A stretch of 64,000 nt of DNA from Utricularia gibba (GCA_002189035.1 NEEC01000017.1:2542001-2606000); one strand, 5' to 3'; shown: positions 1-13,391, counted from the stretch's first letter. The notes: generated by a model not told the origin, from the sequence alone. Numbers and translations: made by a program.

Positions 1-3000
1 ACCTGACAGCTAGAACTTCTAAGGCTGACAATGCTGTAATTTTAATGGAAATATTTGATACATCATCAGGGGCATCAAATATTTTCAAAGTCTCCAAGCA
101 TAAGTTTTCCATCAATGCCAAAGAAGCCTCGCTGAGGTGCAGCAATGATTTTCTTACTCTTGGGACTGGTCCCTTCCTCTCAATTTTTTTGTTTACAGCC
201 AGATCCTTCATATTCTCACAGAAAAGCTGGAGAGCCTGAACAACATTAGGAAATACTCAGAACAAGTGGCCTGGTTTGGGATAATAACTGCAACTTACAG
301 TAACTGCAGTTCTTTGAATTATCGATATTAGAAGGCAATCATGCTTACCTTTTTCCTAACATCTCCTTTGTCATTGTGTAACAATTTTGTGATGACTTTA
401 AGAAACAAAGAAATCGGGAGGCCCTTCATTAGAGTTCTTAGAACGCCACGAGTAAAAATTTTCAGTTCATTCCTGATGATATTGGGAACACCAACACTAT
501 TGTTTGTTGACTCGATCATTTGCTGATGACAAACTATTTGTTCTATAACCTCGCCAACTGCACACTGAAATAAAACCAAGTTGCACCAAAGGCATTAAGA
601 GGGCAACCATATACATTTCAAAAGCTCATCAAAACACTTCACACGTAGCCATCAAAATAGGGGAACCTTGAGTTATAACTTTTGAAAAAGATTTCCAGTA
701 ATACCAACAGAGGAGCCACTATTTTCAAAAGATAGAAAAGATATGAACCACTGAGCAATAATGTATAAGCTAATGTATTTTTACAAAATATTCATTGCAT
801 ACCTGTATGAAATTCACATCATCTTCTAATTCGAGCATATGAGAGATTTCAGGATCTTGGAGCTTGTCCTCAATAAACAGTACGATAGCAAGCAGTTGCA
901 TATAACTTTCATCATTTGAAACGCAACCTTCAAATTTTTTTAGCAACACAGCGAGGGAAGGAAGCCAGATTGTGCATGAATAGCTACCACAAAGTTGCTG
1001 TGCGAATTCATACTCCCACTGCTTCTTGATATTTAGAGAAAGATCATCTATAGAATGATTACTCGAAAGATTACTGTCCAAGCTCAACTTGATCATAAAT
1101 TGGAAAAGAAGAAAAAGCAGCAAACCCAAGCTTTCATCCTCACCGAGTGTCCTACAACAGAGTTTCTCAAAATAAGATAAACATCAAACACCATGGTAAC
1201 ATACGTTCAAGTCTACCTCACAATGTGAGCAACAATGGGAACCCTCCTGTGTTGTGCAATTTTAGGTAACATGGTAACAAAAATCTGAGAGAAAAAATAA
1301 GCGTGAGGCAAAAATCCTAAGCTTTAAAAAAGAGGCTCTTCAGCAGTACAAGGCGTTTACAGTAACAAAAGATCTATCAGTGGTAACACCTGAAGCAAGT
1401 GGCCCATATCATTTGTCTTCGATAACCAGCAAGGAATGATGGCTGATATTAGACCTTCCAAAACTTGTTGTGAATAGCTATCCCACTATAAAAAGGAGAA
1501 ATGGCAATTCATTATGATGGGGTCATTTTAAGTAGGCGAAAATATCATCAGGAGTTCTGTAGGGAAATGACATCTCAAGCACTCATAGAGGTTAACAACA
1601 TAGCCTAACCTGAGATGTAGATTCACCAACAGCGTCAAGGATATCTAACTTATGGTGCAAAACTACATCAGGCATAATCCTTACAAGAGTAGTTATAAAA
1701 GAGAATATGCGGTTGCGGGTAACTGCATCAGTTGAGGTTCGGGCACAACTGATCACCAGTTGCAAGTCAAATTTCTTAAGGATACCCTATCATGAGAAAA
1801 TACGCTTACTTTAGAAAGGAAAACTCCAGCCAAGTTGGGAACATACAAAGAAAAAAAGTTATTCAACAGACAAACCTTTGGTGGAGTATCATTTCCAACA
1901 GATGCACATATGTTTTCCAACACCAAAAGTAGTGTCTTCTGAATAGAAATGGTAGTACTTGAAATGGCATGAGAAGAATCAGAACAGTGTGCATGCGTGC
2001 CATCCATTTCTGTTGCTTCAGGCATCCATTCATCGCTTTTCATTGTCAAGCAAAGCAGTTCAAGTAGGGGCTGAATGAGTGAGGTCCTACAAGGATGGGA
2101 ATTGAACTCATCAGGCAATAAGACCACATTGTCGTGAAGTAATGCAAGTGGCAAAAAAGTTCAGCCCACTTATTGTATAGATCATAAATCGATCACAAAA
2201 AGAGAAAACCTGTTTTCGATGTTTTCCTTGTTAAGTAAAACATCAAGCAAGCAACTCAGCAAAGCTAGTGCATTTTCTTTATTTTGTGTTGGATCATAAT
2301 GGTGATCAGTATCCGAATGCTTGACTATTTTTCTTTTCTTCTTGCCAAATGCCAAACCGCTTTTCTTGCTCACAATGGAATCGAGAACCCACTGAACAAC
2401 AGAACATTCAACCTGCAAGATCAGGGGATAGGTGACATATTAGTAGGAAATACTCACTCATAAGTCATAATGCATGGCATGAGTTATATCATGACTGGAT
2501 AATACTTTTGTAAACAATAACAAAATAGAAAGGTAAAGGGCAACAGCCATGATACACTGCAGTGACCCTGATACGGCAGTGCACAATAAACCTTAAATGA
2601 TATCATGGAAGGCTGTAAAAAACATATGGAAGAAATGCAAAAGCAAAACTCTGTGAACGTACATTGAGCTGCAACAACGTTTCCTTAGCATAATTCTGTA
2701 CATCTCCGATCTTATTCCTAAGCAAATTCAGCAGATTACTAAAGATAAGCTCCTGAAAAAAAAAAGAAAGAAACTAAAATAAGATGAAATTCTGAGAACT
2801 TCACCTCAACAATGAGGCTACACAATTTATTTCTATTTAAATGAAGAATCAAGCATACTGAAATTAATCCAAAATTCAACAATGGTCCGATTGTGGAGAA
2901 AAAAAATTAACCTTGGTTTCAATCTTCAGATCACCATACAGTGGGTTAAGATTTCTAAGAACAGCAATGGATGGTCCAGAAATGACACAGTACTCAGAGC

Positions 3001-6000
3001 CAGTTACCTGGAATACAAAAGCAAATTAGCATTCAGGAAGCAAGACTCATGACTGAACAAAAGGAAAGTGACTTGCGATCAAACTGACCCATAACGTCTT
3101 CAGTATGAAATTCTCAAGTTCATTCAATTCATGAGAGGATGGCTGACAACAGATCTGAGAGGGCCAGAAAGTGGTGAAGTCAATAAGTTGGTGAGGCATA
3201 ATACAAAAGCATAATATCTCGGAAGTATACCTCTAGCAACAAGCACAAAATGTCTATTTCATTCTGCGACATCTTTTGGTGAATTCCACCATGACCCGTG
3301 CAATGTTGACTAAAACTTTCTAAAAGATCATCCAGCATTGAACTAATAAGAGGAATGGATATCAACTTACTTCCCACACCTTTGATCAAAGACAGTAACT
3401 TCAACTGCATTTACAAATGCACAAAAATATGAATAATGCAGTTACAATTGAAGGCAACTGCACAACAAATCTTAGCATATAATATTTTTTCATAAAAAAA
3501 ATATAACGGAAAAACAAATTTAAACTACCTTTGAATTTGCAGGGAGCACCAGCGCATGCTTGACAATGAAAAAGAGCATTTCATTCTTGGTAGAATCATC
3601 AAACCTAACACCATTAATACGAAAAACATTAATCGATGCAATAAAGACAGAAGTTCTTGTGAGGATCAATCAACTTAGTCAAGGAAGATGCTAGAACTAT
3701 CTCAATTATCAAAAATATTAATCAAATGTATTCTAATTGAGCACAAATACAACCTCTTCTCAATAGAAGATTGCACCAAGAGGCTTCCAGATGATGAACC
3801 AAGTAAAGATGTTAGCAACGAGCATACAACATTTGCATCTGATATAATCATTTTCTTATGCTGAATAATTAAGCCCAACAGCTCTCCAAGAAAACGCAAG
3901 TGTCCCTCTCTATTGCCTACAACAGTCCAATCACACAACCTCCAAAGTTACAATAACGATTCAACATAACTTAATGATAAGATCTGCAAGTTGCATGTAC
4001 CATTATTGCTGATATGAGACCATTGACCAAGAAGTGCTTCTATGCAGCTCATGGCAGCTTCCCTCACACTCTACAGTTGTACAATGCACGAATATCAGCT
4101 TAAGAGACACTGAAACACATATATTTAATTGCTTAAGACACAGGAAAAACAATGAACTCTAAGCTTTTAACAGCATCTTAGAAGCTCGATGTAGGAAAAA
4201 GTATGACATCAAGAGAAAGGAAAAAACACAACCTGAGTATCACTAGATAGAGGAACGAAGAGAGAAGGGAAATTAAGAAAAAGCTGATCAGCAGTGTCCT
4301 CAGAGGAAATACGCGCCAAGGAATGAAGTACTTGAACGTGAGTTGCACTATGAACACCTGAAAATTTAAAATGGTGGAGAGGACCAACTATTAGGTACTT
4401 TTGACATTCATAAAAAGACTGCAAAAGAAAATGCTGGAGGTGAAGGATAGAAGCTACAAAAGCAGGGCTATTTTGCAAGAAAAAAACTATTATTGATATT
4501 AACAGAAGATAAGGGTGACCAAATGGTTGAGATTACTACAAAAACAAGTATTACTTAAAGAACATTTCAACTGCAGTAACATCCATCAAGAAACACGAAG
4601 AGATACAAGGAAAAAAAATTGAAATAAAAAGCAAGGAAGAAATTGAACCTTCTTCTGTAATAATCTTTAACATCATGGAAATCAGAGGTGTCTTGCATTT
4701 TGAAAACAAGAATTCCAAATGTCTACTGAAAACGTCTTTGGAGTGGTTTGCAAAGAACAAAAACAGGTCACGAAGAGCAGAAAACCAAATAACCTTCACA
4801 TCCTGTGAAAATCCGAATTAGCTCAATAAGATGAATCCTGTGAAAAAAGTGGGCACAAGATGTCACTGACCAATGATTCATCATCAGGCATTACTTCAGC
4901 CAATGCCTTTAAAAGTCGCAAAAGAAGACAAGCAAGAATCCCATAATTGAGGTCTTTAGTCTCCACTTCAAGAAAAACATCCAAAATATCCAGGCAATCA
5001 CTATCCATGATTTTCTTTACCACCTGTAATCCATGATCCATCGTAAGATTATCCTATTTCATCACAAAATCAACGCCAGGACTGATCCCTTGGTAATACC
5101 TGTAGCCCAGATATTCCAACTCCAGCAGGCTCTAGCATCTCCCACTCAGCTTTCATAATTGGGAAACATGAAACAAAAAATGACAAAAACCGCTGCACAT
5201 CTGGCAATAAAAAATAGGACAAACAACAAAATAGGTTTGAATAAACATATTTCAAGAAAAAAAAACGCACAATACTTTATTCTTTAATGTTACTTAGCCT
5301 GATATTGAGTGATCAATGCACAACTAAGTCCCTTCGCGAGTAAAAACAAAAACTTTTTACCAAGAGCAGATAGTAATTCTTCAAACAAGTGAAGACATAT
5401 TTACCCTTTTTCAAAATTTTCAATGACTGAAATACCATCAAGAAGAATAATGTCTTTGATAGATGGTGAGACTTGCAGCATTCAACAAGCCAAGGCATGT
5501 ACTCCTCCCATTTTGCAGAAAAATTCTCTCCTAACTTACTGACATTCTCAAAGTTCATGGAAGATAAGCAGATGTCTGCTTCCTGAAAAAGACAAGTTAA
5601 GAAACAGGATTAAACGAGAATGTTTCAGCTTAATAACTGAAAAACAAGGCAATCAGTCTGGAATAAAATTCTTCACGGATTTATCTGCACGTGATACAAC
5701 TTATGATTTTAGATATCAACGAGTGCACTGAAAAGATTTTATCAACATGTTGATGAAATAAAATAATGCATTTGAGCGTCCACATCTAATTTCTATGAAC
5801 TCATAGATTACCCAAATCATATTCATGGACGATGAATTAGCATGCCACAGAAGTAACATACAAAATCAAGTAGAAGTCACTAGTAAGCTACGCACCTCCC
5901 CAGGCATTGCAAGAATGAGGTTCTTAAAGAAAGGCCAATTTAATTCACTGGCCAATTCTAAGGCTTTGAAATTCTGCAACTGAGTCTGTGGTAACAAGAT

Positions 6001-9000
6001 CAAGATCATAAAATAAAAGAAGAAAAAGGAATTTGAATTCATTGATGTTGTCCATAGATATTCATTTGATATAAAAAAATTTACCTTCGGCCGAACTAAT
6101 AATAGGGGGAAGATTGCTATAGAAAACCTCATTGAATAACACTCTTCGTTTTTGAGATTTCTTATAATTTGTTGGAGACACGCGAGTGCAACATTTATCT
6201 GACGGTTTTTCGCTGAACCTGATAATGAAGGCAACAATGATTTGTAACTGCATATTCATGCTGCAGAAGTACAAGGCACTCGGAAAGTAGCTCAAGGAAA
6301 GCCAAACCCTTAACTTGAACATTACGCATCTAAACAAAAGTTTTCACATGGATCCTTTCACCAGAAACATTTTGCATAGAAAAATTTTGGAGCTCACTTT
6401 CAGGGTTTTATAAAGCTCAGAATGATGCAACGGGGGTATGAAGTTTAGTTGTACATTCATTACATATGAATCTTACAAGTATTAACGAGCTGACTTTCCT
6501 TTCATTTTCCATTCATCAAGAAAAGGAGTGAAAGACAGTAAGCTTACTTGATATCAAAATTGCAGTGCATTTCTGCAGAATATGCTGAATTGGTTCAATG
6601 AGAAGTGGTGAACTTATTATGTCAGAAAACTTATCCAAGCTGAGCACTGCCAGAGCAACATTCAAGTCTTCATCATAAAGCCTTTGAAGTAGTGCATCTT
6701 GAATTCCATCAAATTTCTGGACAATAGAAGCACGCTAAAAATTTAGTAAGCAAAAAAATTAAAAAGCTAGTCATGTACTCAAGGGGTACATAACTTTAAT
6801 ATAATGAATTCCCTGACCAATTATCACAAAGGAAAATGTTAAACTAACAACTTATGGTGAAACAGATACACGTGATACTCTACCAACAGTCAATGATGAA
6901 TAAGAAGCTAAAAATAATCCATAACAAATAACAGAGGGAACCTTTGAGCCAACTGTCTTTTCTCTCAAAATGCTGCCTGTGTCTATATTTATGATTGCTG
7001 ATCTTCGAATCTCAGGCTGTGAAAATTAAGACAAATTTAATGGGGAAAAATTAAACTCAAACTCTCACATTATGAGATTGAAAGGAATCTTCAGGAAACA
7101 AATCGCTCAGAGAATGATACCTTTGAATCTTGAAGTGCAAAAAGTAGTTTTGGATCAAGTCCTTCATCTGATGAGCTTAAGTATTCATCTAATATCTTGC
7201 ACAGTGCAACATAACTTGAGTTGATTTTTTTTGTCTTACTTTTCTGCCAAAACCCACATAAATAAAGACTCGCACAAAAGACTTTTAAGAGAGAAGAAGA
7301 AGAAGAAAATGAAAAATTGCCTTCAGAAAACTAAAGAAAGCTCCACGAAATTCATTTGGATACTTCTGGCTAAGACAAGTCAGAGCCTGCTTGACATTAT
7401 TTCCTGTTTATAAAAGGATAAAGAAGTGTTACAAAACGAAAATAATTAATCTGATAAAAATCACAGAAAATGCCTTGCGGGGAAGGAACCTGACTGAGCT
7501 GGTTCTGAATTAATCTTTCCCGAAGATGCCTTCATCTGCTTTGTGAGAAGCCCATATACTATTTTCTGTACATGATCCTTGACAGGGGCTGTTTCCATCA
7601 ATGACAATAGAGTGTGACTGTATGTATCTTCAAAGTCACTATAAAGAAAAACATTTAGTTTGGTCGGCAGTACAACTAAAAATAAATAAGTTTGTGTTTG
7701 CATGTGTAAATGTTAAAAAAAAAAAACGTGCATATCCCACCTATGCTCAAGTAATGAGTCAACAAGAACAGCTATAAAATTGTCAATATTGAATTCATTG
7801 TTTAAAGCTGCCAAGATTCCCAGGAAACCCCTACAAATGAAGGAATACAGAGGATAAGGCAAACGGCTAGATACAGGTTTTGAGGATAGGTTGTGGGTGA
7901 CTGATACAGAATAAAAAAGAATTAGAACCTGATTTCGATCAGTACGTCTATAGTCTTCTTAGGGATTAAACCAACATGCTGAAGCTACATAAATATACAA
8001 GGTTATTACAAAAGTAATGAACAGTTTAGAATATTTCCCAAGGGATAAATACTGTCACAGCCATCATCCCAACAACATCGACTAATTTCGCATGCTATCT
8101 CTTCAAACTAGAGATCTGACAGCAGAGCCCACCTGAACAATATTGATGAGTGTCATGAGAGACATCCTCAACATTTGCAAACTGTTTCCTTCCTTTGCAT
8201 CTGCTCTAGCTACATCAGCCACCAAATGCAACAAGCTCTTGGTAACATGAGATGACAAGGATGCCTTTTGGGCTAGCACGCTTACAATCATCATAGCTGC
8301 AGCCTGCTCATTTCAAAAAAGAAAATTGTGAGTTAAGATGAAAATATGGTCTGTCAGAGAAGAAAATCTACTGGATGGCATATACCTTCTGGTTAAGGCC
8401 ACCAGAGCCAGACTTCAGCCCTGAACTTAAATATGGCAGAATTATTTTTACCATATTGCTAGTAATCGTAACACATCCCAAAACCTCGAAAATGACTGCG
8501 GTGCAGAATCCAATTATATGCTTTGATGGCTGAATTTTTTTCTGAGGAGTAGCCTGGAATTGTAGAAATTCAAGATAGGAAAAAACGTAGGGTATGAAAA
8601 GAACGTGTAAGAGGAAAATTACATAGTCACAAATGGCCTCCAAAACCCCTAAATCACGTATGCATTGTTGTACAATTATGTCCCGTGGTATTCGTGCACC
8701 TGATGCTTTAACACCATCGAGAAACTTCCATCTGCTGTTTCTGCAGAGCATATAAAGGTAGCATAAGTACAATTTATCAAAAAATGGCAAACCGTAAATC
8801 GAAAATATGGAGGGGGATCTTTGAGGAATGGCTCATGGTGAACGCACCTGGTATCAATTAACCGTATTATTTGAACAAAAACATGAGTGTCATGATAAGG
8901 AAGTGCACACAAAATCAGGTCGTCTTTATTAAAAACATGAACCCTGCACATGGTCACATCACAATCTGTTAATATGGGAAAAAGAGAAACTAAAATAAAA

Positions 9001-9518
9001 GGTGATAACCCAAATAAAAAAAGTTAACTTATGATTAATCATAACTGACTTACTTGTATCTCCGGACTAAATACTCTAGTGACCTCAATGCGGATTCCAT
9101 CTCAAGGTACCCCGATAACAATCTTAAATAAGCACCAATAGATGCATCAATCCGTCTGTTTTCTTCCTGCCCCACCAACTCCCTGTCCAAATCCTTACTC
9201 TGCTGACTGAACAAATCAGTTTTATAATTTCTAAATCTCTCTTCCATCGCTATCAAATCCTCCAAACCTGCTCGACAGCATTTAAGAACCCATGTTTAGT
9301 GAAAAGTTGGGAAGTCATGCAAGTTCGAGTCAAACGATTGCAATACCAGATACAGCAATGGTGAATATAGTATCGAGGTCAATGTCTGCCGCCTCCTTCG
9401 CATCGAAGAGTATTGAAGCACGAGTGAAGGGCCGCCTCCTACCCGGCTCAGGTTCATCGGAGACATGCACCGCCGCTCTCAGAGCCTGTAACTGGGCCTC
9501 AATCGAAGTCGCCGCCAT
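1..9518 (-). CDS. UTP10: UTP10/HEATR1-like U3 snoRNP HEAT-repeat protein (partial, 3' end off window)
   Basis: Large nucleolar HEAT-repeat protein of the small-subunit processome (t-UTP/UtpA module), required for pre-rRNA transcription and early 18S processing. The start ATG is at 9516-9518 and opens a peptide beginning MAATSIEAQLQALRAA. The next exons give the conserved N-terminal block: RYKTDLFSQQ-like and EENRRIDASIGAYLRLLSGY (9050-9265), then LILCALPYHDTHVF (around 8870-8940), the region around 8640-8750, and helical repeats onward. Many short exons (about 50-250 bp) separated by AT-rich introns run leftward to position 1, where an exon of alpha-helical repeats (about 1-240) is still open, so the C-terminal BP28CT domain lies outside the window. 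A telo-box sits just upstream of the start, as is common for ribosome-biogenesis genes. Identity rests on strong recall of plant UTP10 N-termini. I did not join every exon, so small frame defects cannot be excluded. Confidence 0.9.
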
Positions 9519-9606
9519 TAGGGCTATTCCCTTCCTGCGAAAATGAACCGTACGTGAAGGAAATCCCCGAGATCCCTATACCGTCCCCTCCCACGGTGTC
9601 GGAGGG

Positions 9607-9616
9607 TTTTAGGGTT
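9607..9616 (-). promoter_or_regulatory. telo-box in UTP10 5' region
   Basis: The minus strand reads AACCCTAAAA about 90 bp upstream of the UTP10 start codon. Telo-boxes (AAACCCTA-type) are enriched in promoters and 5' UTRs of plant ribosome-biogenesis and translation genes, which fits the gene. Confidence 0.55.
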
Positions 9617-10002
9617 GTACTAAACCTCCTTCCGACGATTGTAAACAAACGCGACTTTGAAAGCGCAAATCAGTAAAATATTGTTGTCGTGCAGAGATTT
9701 TCTTGGGCCGCTGCTCTGCTAGGTCCATTCTGGCCCAACCTTTTCACCCTTGAAAGGCGATAAAACTGTAGGAGGTAGCGTTTAGCGTTTTCTTGTTCTC
9801 TTGGTTGTTGGTAAGGTTCATGGAGAAATTCCAGTCACTCTTGATTTTCTGGGCTGGAAGTACGGACGCGAATACTAGAAGCCAATACCGTTAAAACCAA
9901 GTGCGCACATACGTTATTTTGTACAGAGAACATAAAAGAATTAGAACCAAATACATGAAGAAAGAGGAGCATCCTTCCTGCACACTACATGGTGCCAGAT
10001 AA

Positions 10003-11732
10003 TTACGAAGAGCAGCACCCGCTCTTCTGGCCAACGGGCTGGCCGCGGATCTGGACAGTGGGAGGTCTTGCCGTGTTAGATGCAGGCTGACTTGCCATCC
10101 TGTATGTCCCAGAAAACATGCATGTGATCAAGGGTTGAAGTAAGCTAGACCGAGACATTGAGGAAAGCAAACCTGTTCTTAATATCTGCAGCCATGGCCA
10201 TGAACGCCTGCTCGACATTAGTGGCATTTTTTGCACTTGTCTCCATGAATGGAATTCCAATCTCGTCGGCAAAAGCCTTTTTTCAGAATAGACAACACTT
10301 TTTCAGTAAGACTCTGTAAAACAGACTACGTGCACAGAGTAGAATGTTGTATTATCTCTACCTTTGCTGTATCATACGATACAGCCCTGTTATCAGACAG
10401 ATCGTTCTTGTTTCCAACTAAAAGCTTGTTAACATTATCACTAGCATAGCGGTCAATTTCATTCAACCATTGCTTGACATTGTTAAAGCTTTCCTGGTCA
10501 GTGACATCATAAACGATCTGCAAACAATGGATGCCATGTCAGTTATACATTACCAAAAGAGCAGGGCAGCATGACGAAAGACGAAAACTTAATTACAATG
10601 ATCCCATGTGCGCCACGATAGTAACTGCTGGTTATAGTTCTGAATCGCTCCTGGCCAGCCGTATCCCACTGCAAGCAAATTTGACACTTTGAGGCATCCA
10701 AAACACCACCAAACAAAAAAGGGCAAACCCAAATATTATACAAACATAATATGTCACAAAAAACCTGAAATTGTAGCAAAACGCAGAAATGATGCCATTG
10801 CAAGATGAACATGAAAAAAAAAATATACGAAATATAAACCCCATAGAAACTTACAATCTGAAGTTTTATAGTTTTCCCATCTTGCTCCACGGTTCTAATT
10901 TTCTGAACAAAAAATCGAAAAGTTTAAGTACTGTGGATTGATACTCCAACACAAACAACTCATACACCAAAGCCATACAAAGTCTACTCCAATTGTGCTG
11001 ATGTAACTGTCAATGTAAGAATCGTCCTGCATTCAAAAAGAAACAATGATTGGCACCCGCCGCAGACACACAAAAACCCCACGAAAACAGTGATTTGTTT
11101 AGAAAAATGAACAAAATTAAAGGCTTACGGCAAATCTTAAGAGAAGGCACGATTTGCCCACACCAGAATCGCCAATCAGAAGAAGTTTGAACAGGTAGTC
11201 GCTACAAGCGCAATAAGAAAGCAGGATTTAACGTAACACAATTAAAGTCAACAGACATTAAAACGTAAAATATGATCTCTAACAAGCTTCCGGTCATCTA
11301 AATGGCCTGACGATAAAGAATCAACATGAGATTTAAACCATAGCTAGGAGACGAATCAACGTGGATCATAATTATCCTCACATACCGTCACGTGTGTCCT
11401 AAAAATCAGGATGCCTAAATATTTACCAATTTCATCGATATCACACCCAATCCATGGGAAAAACCCGATAGCAAACCGTGTTTGACAAAACCAAAATAAC
11501 CTAACCAGATCCTGCAAATTTATTTTCAAGGAAATGAAATGAAATGAAAAATCGCAGTGGCGCCCTGACGGATCTATCGAGCAGCGTAGTTTGGATCCAT
11601 CAATCAAGCGCCCACACCAAAAAAAAAAAAAAAACTTTCGCTTCAAAACAACAAACCCTAGAACGAATCATGTTGAATCAAAAGGTTCCTCGGAGGATAA
11701 GAAGAAGAAAGAGTTTACTATTCCGGATTCAT
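10003..11732 (-). CDS. RABD2: RABD2-type Rab GTPase (Rab1/ARA5 class)
   Basis: Small GTPase controlling ER-to-Golgi vesicle traffic. Eight exons join cleanly: 11719-11732, 11129-11201, 10979-11026, 10855-10902, 10597-10668, 10362-10517, 10173-10276 and 10003-10099. They total 612 nt, or 203 aa, the usual RABD2 length. Exon 1 is only 14 nt (MNPEY with a split Tyr codon) followed by a GTAAAC donor. Visible motifs are the P-loop GDSGVGKS, switch I STIGVDF, the WDTAGQE G3 motif, NKND (G4), ETSAK (G5), and the prenylation tail GCCSS. RABD2 rather than RABD1 is chosen because of [27 protein letters not shown] and the [11 protein letters not shown] tail. G4 reads NKND where many RABD2 proteins have NKCD, a minor variation. 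No defect is seen. Confidence 0.96.
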
Positions 11733-12357
11733 GATCTGTCGCTGGCGCGGTGGTTGAGCTATAGGAAATCGGAATATTCGTCTTCCGACGCGGGCCTAAA
11801 TGCAAATGGTTAAGGAGCTCGGCGACCGACAGGACATCCTTAAATATAGAAGCTGGTGGCCGAGAAGCAAGGAGATGCGACTGATTTTACGCAAACACCC
11901 CTCTAACCAAGTTCAATTACTATTATAACACCTCAACCGAAGTTTGTTGATGACAGTAGTAGCCGCTCGCTGGCCCCCAATTTTCTCATTTGTAAATTTT
12001 TTTTCTTTATCTGATTACTCCACAATAAGCAAGGACACGTAATTGTATTGCTTGAGGCAAATCGTACAAAAGCATTCATGTGAAGTGGGGATACAGGACA
12101 GCACTTCCGTGGCCAACAAACCAAAACAACTTCATTCATCCAATACGCGCTCCACCAGGTTTTCAGGCCCAAAAGATCTCAGGCCTTGGGCCGAAAGACC
12201 TATACGGGCAAGAATGCAGAGCATACCGAGCAAGCAAAGTTCCAGGGTTTGATCTCGCTGGCTGCTGGAGAGTTCGGCCAATGACCTCGGAACCATGCGC
12301 TCTGCATATGCACGCGCATGTTCTTCAACGTTAGTGAAGACGGAAAAGTCGAGTCAT
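11733..12357. other. intergenic, RABD2 upstream region
   Basis: About 600 bp between the RABD2 start codon and the 3' end of the small gene to the right. It holds the RABD2 promoter/leader. I see no supported coding region. Confidence 0.5.
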
Positions 12358-13181
12358 TTAAGGAGGAGGATCAATCGGCACGCGGACGACTCCATCAATC
12401 TGACGAGTGAACCGCTCTCCCAGATACTGATGATACTCCCAGCTCTCAGGGCCGATAAGAATCAGTCTGTACCTAGAGAGATAAAGCATTTGTCGCCCCA
12501 GGGGTATTTTCACACTTACTCCCAACACAAGGAGTGAAAGAGAGCTACACGAGCAAGGAATACACAAGGCAACAGCACAGCCAATCATTAATGAGGAAAG
12601 CAAATCATCATCAGAATCAATAGCATTTCCATTTTCATTCGCAGCCAACAGAAGCCGCGTCTAAAGGTGTCCTAAGATTCATGCGTTGTTCATCACCTGA
12701 TGATCAGCGAACTTCAACAAGAAAGCAAAGAGGATTAAGAAACGACTTGGTTTCTGGGATCACGAGGGATGAAAAAGATCTCAAACTCTCAGGCCAAGTG
12801 TTGCAAGTTTCGAAACTTTCGTATCATCAACATCAACTACATACCTGTACTTTTGCCGTAAGCCGAAGAAAAAAAGAGTGCTAAATGGGGAAAATTTAGA
12901 AAAGGGGGATTTCGGCGCTCAGATTTGGCGATTTGGAGTTTAGGTTCGATTCTGCCAGCAAGGACTCCTCAATTCAATTCAGAAGAGGGAGCTTAGCTAT
13001 CTTCATGGCCAAATATCCCCCGTATCAATGAACAGCATCGATACAAAAAATCAAAAAGAAAGAGATGATAATCGCTCGGTTCAGCGGTAGTCGACACGCA
13101 GGTAGAAATCCCAGAAGAGAGATCAACCTACAATCCGGTCTGTTGAGCTTGAATTTTCCGAGTCGTCACAGCGAATATCAT
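12358..13181 (-). CDS. small 66-aa protein gene hosting an intronic C/D snoRNA
   Basis: Three exons join with matching phases and consensus splice sites: 13132-13181 (ATG, donor GTAGGT), 12845-12880 (acceptor CATTTAG, donor GTATGT) and 12358-12472 (acceptor CTCTCTAG). They total 201 nt and encode 66 aa ending in TAA. The peptide starts MIFAVTTRKIQAQQTGF. It continues through an aromatic/basic stretch (FFFGLRQKYRYR) and a C-terminal exon containing LILIGPESWEYHQYLGERF, and ends VPIDPPP. I do not recognise the family. Basic residues plus the aromatic core suggest a small organellar or RNA-binding protein, but this is speculation. Intron 2 (12473-12844) contains a C/D-box snoRNA. A telo-box lies about 115 bp upstream of the ATG, as in other ribosome-biogenesis genes. 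The gene may be kept mainly as a snoRNA host, but the phase-perfect ORF argues that the peptide is real. Confidence 0.6.
12604..12704 (-). ncRNA. C/D-box snoRNA in intron 2 of the small-protein gene, putative 25S rRNA methylation guide
   Basis: On the minus strand, box C (GTGATGA, 12690-12696) and box D (CTGA, 12611-12614) are 75 nt apart. They are bracketed by a perfect 7-bp terminal stem: TGATGAT at 12604-12610 (minus) pairs with ATCATCA at 12698-12704, with one unpaired base before box C. Internally the minus strand carries ATCTTAGGACACCT (12665-12678). This is perfectly complementary over 14 nt to the plant 25S rRNA segment AGGTGTCCTAAGAT as I recall it. The guide is followed by a degenerate D'-like element (TTAGA). 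An imperfect C' may lie at GAATGAAA. The snoRNA lies entirely within intron 2 of the small-protein gene, so it is probably released by splicing and trimming. The modified nucleotide is not assigned because D' is degenerate. Confidence 0.8.
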
Positions 13182-13292
13182 CTCAAAAACCCCGAAGGAC
13201 ACCAAGCAAGGATGAAAACGAAACCTACCAAGTTGAAAAATCGGAGACAACAGAAGTCCGCACAATGTTATCGAGTTATATAGAGGTTCGTC

Positions 13293-13300
13293 TAGGGTTT
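13293..13300 (-). promoter_or_regulatory. telo-box upstream of snoRNA-host gene
   Basis: The minus strand reads AAACCCTA about 115 bp upstream of the 66-aa ORF start, probably in the 5' UTR. Telo-boxes are typical of plant snoRNA-host and ribosomal-protein genes. Confidence 0.55.
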
Positions 13301-13391
13301 CAAGATACCTGGTATATTCCCTTCCCCGGGCTTCGGCCCAAAAGCAAGTATTCATTCTGAAGAGTGAGGGGTGAAGCAATGACGTGACGCC

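Noticed and set aside
12358-12648. 96-codon minus-strand ORF starting MAANENG
   Set aside because: Its first half lies in the snoRNA and intron 2; only the last exon (12358-12472) is coding in the spliced model.
12664-12679. 25S rRNA-like fragment on plus strand
   Set aside because: Only 14 nt match; explained as the antisense guide of the snoRNA, not an rRNA gene.
12780-12830. Second C/D snoRNA candidate (TTGATGA ... CTGA)
   Set aside because: Boxes only about 40 nt apart, no terminal stem and no obvious rRNA guide.
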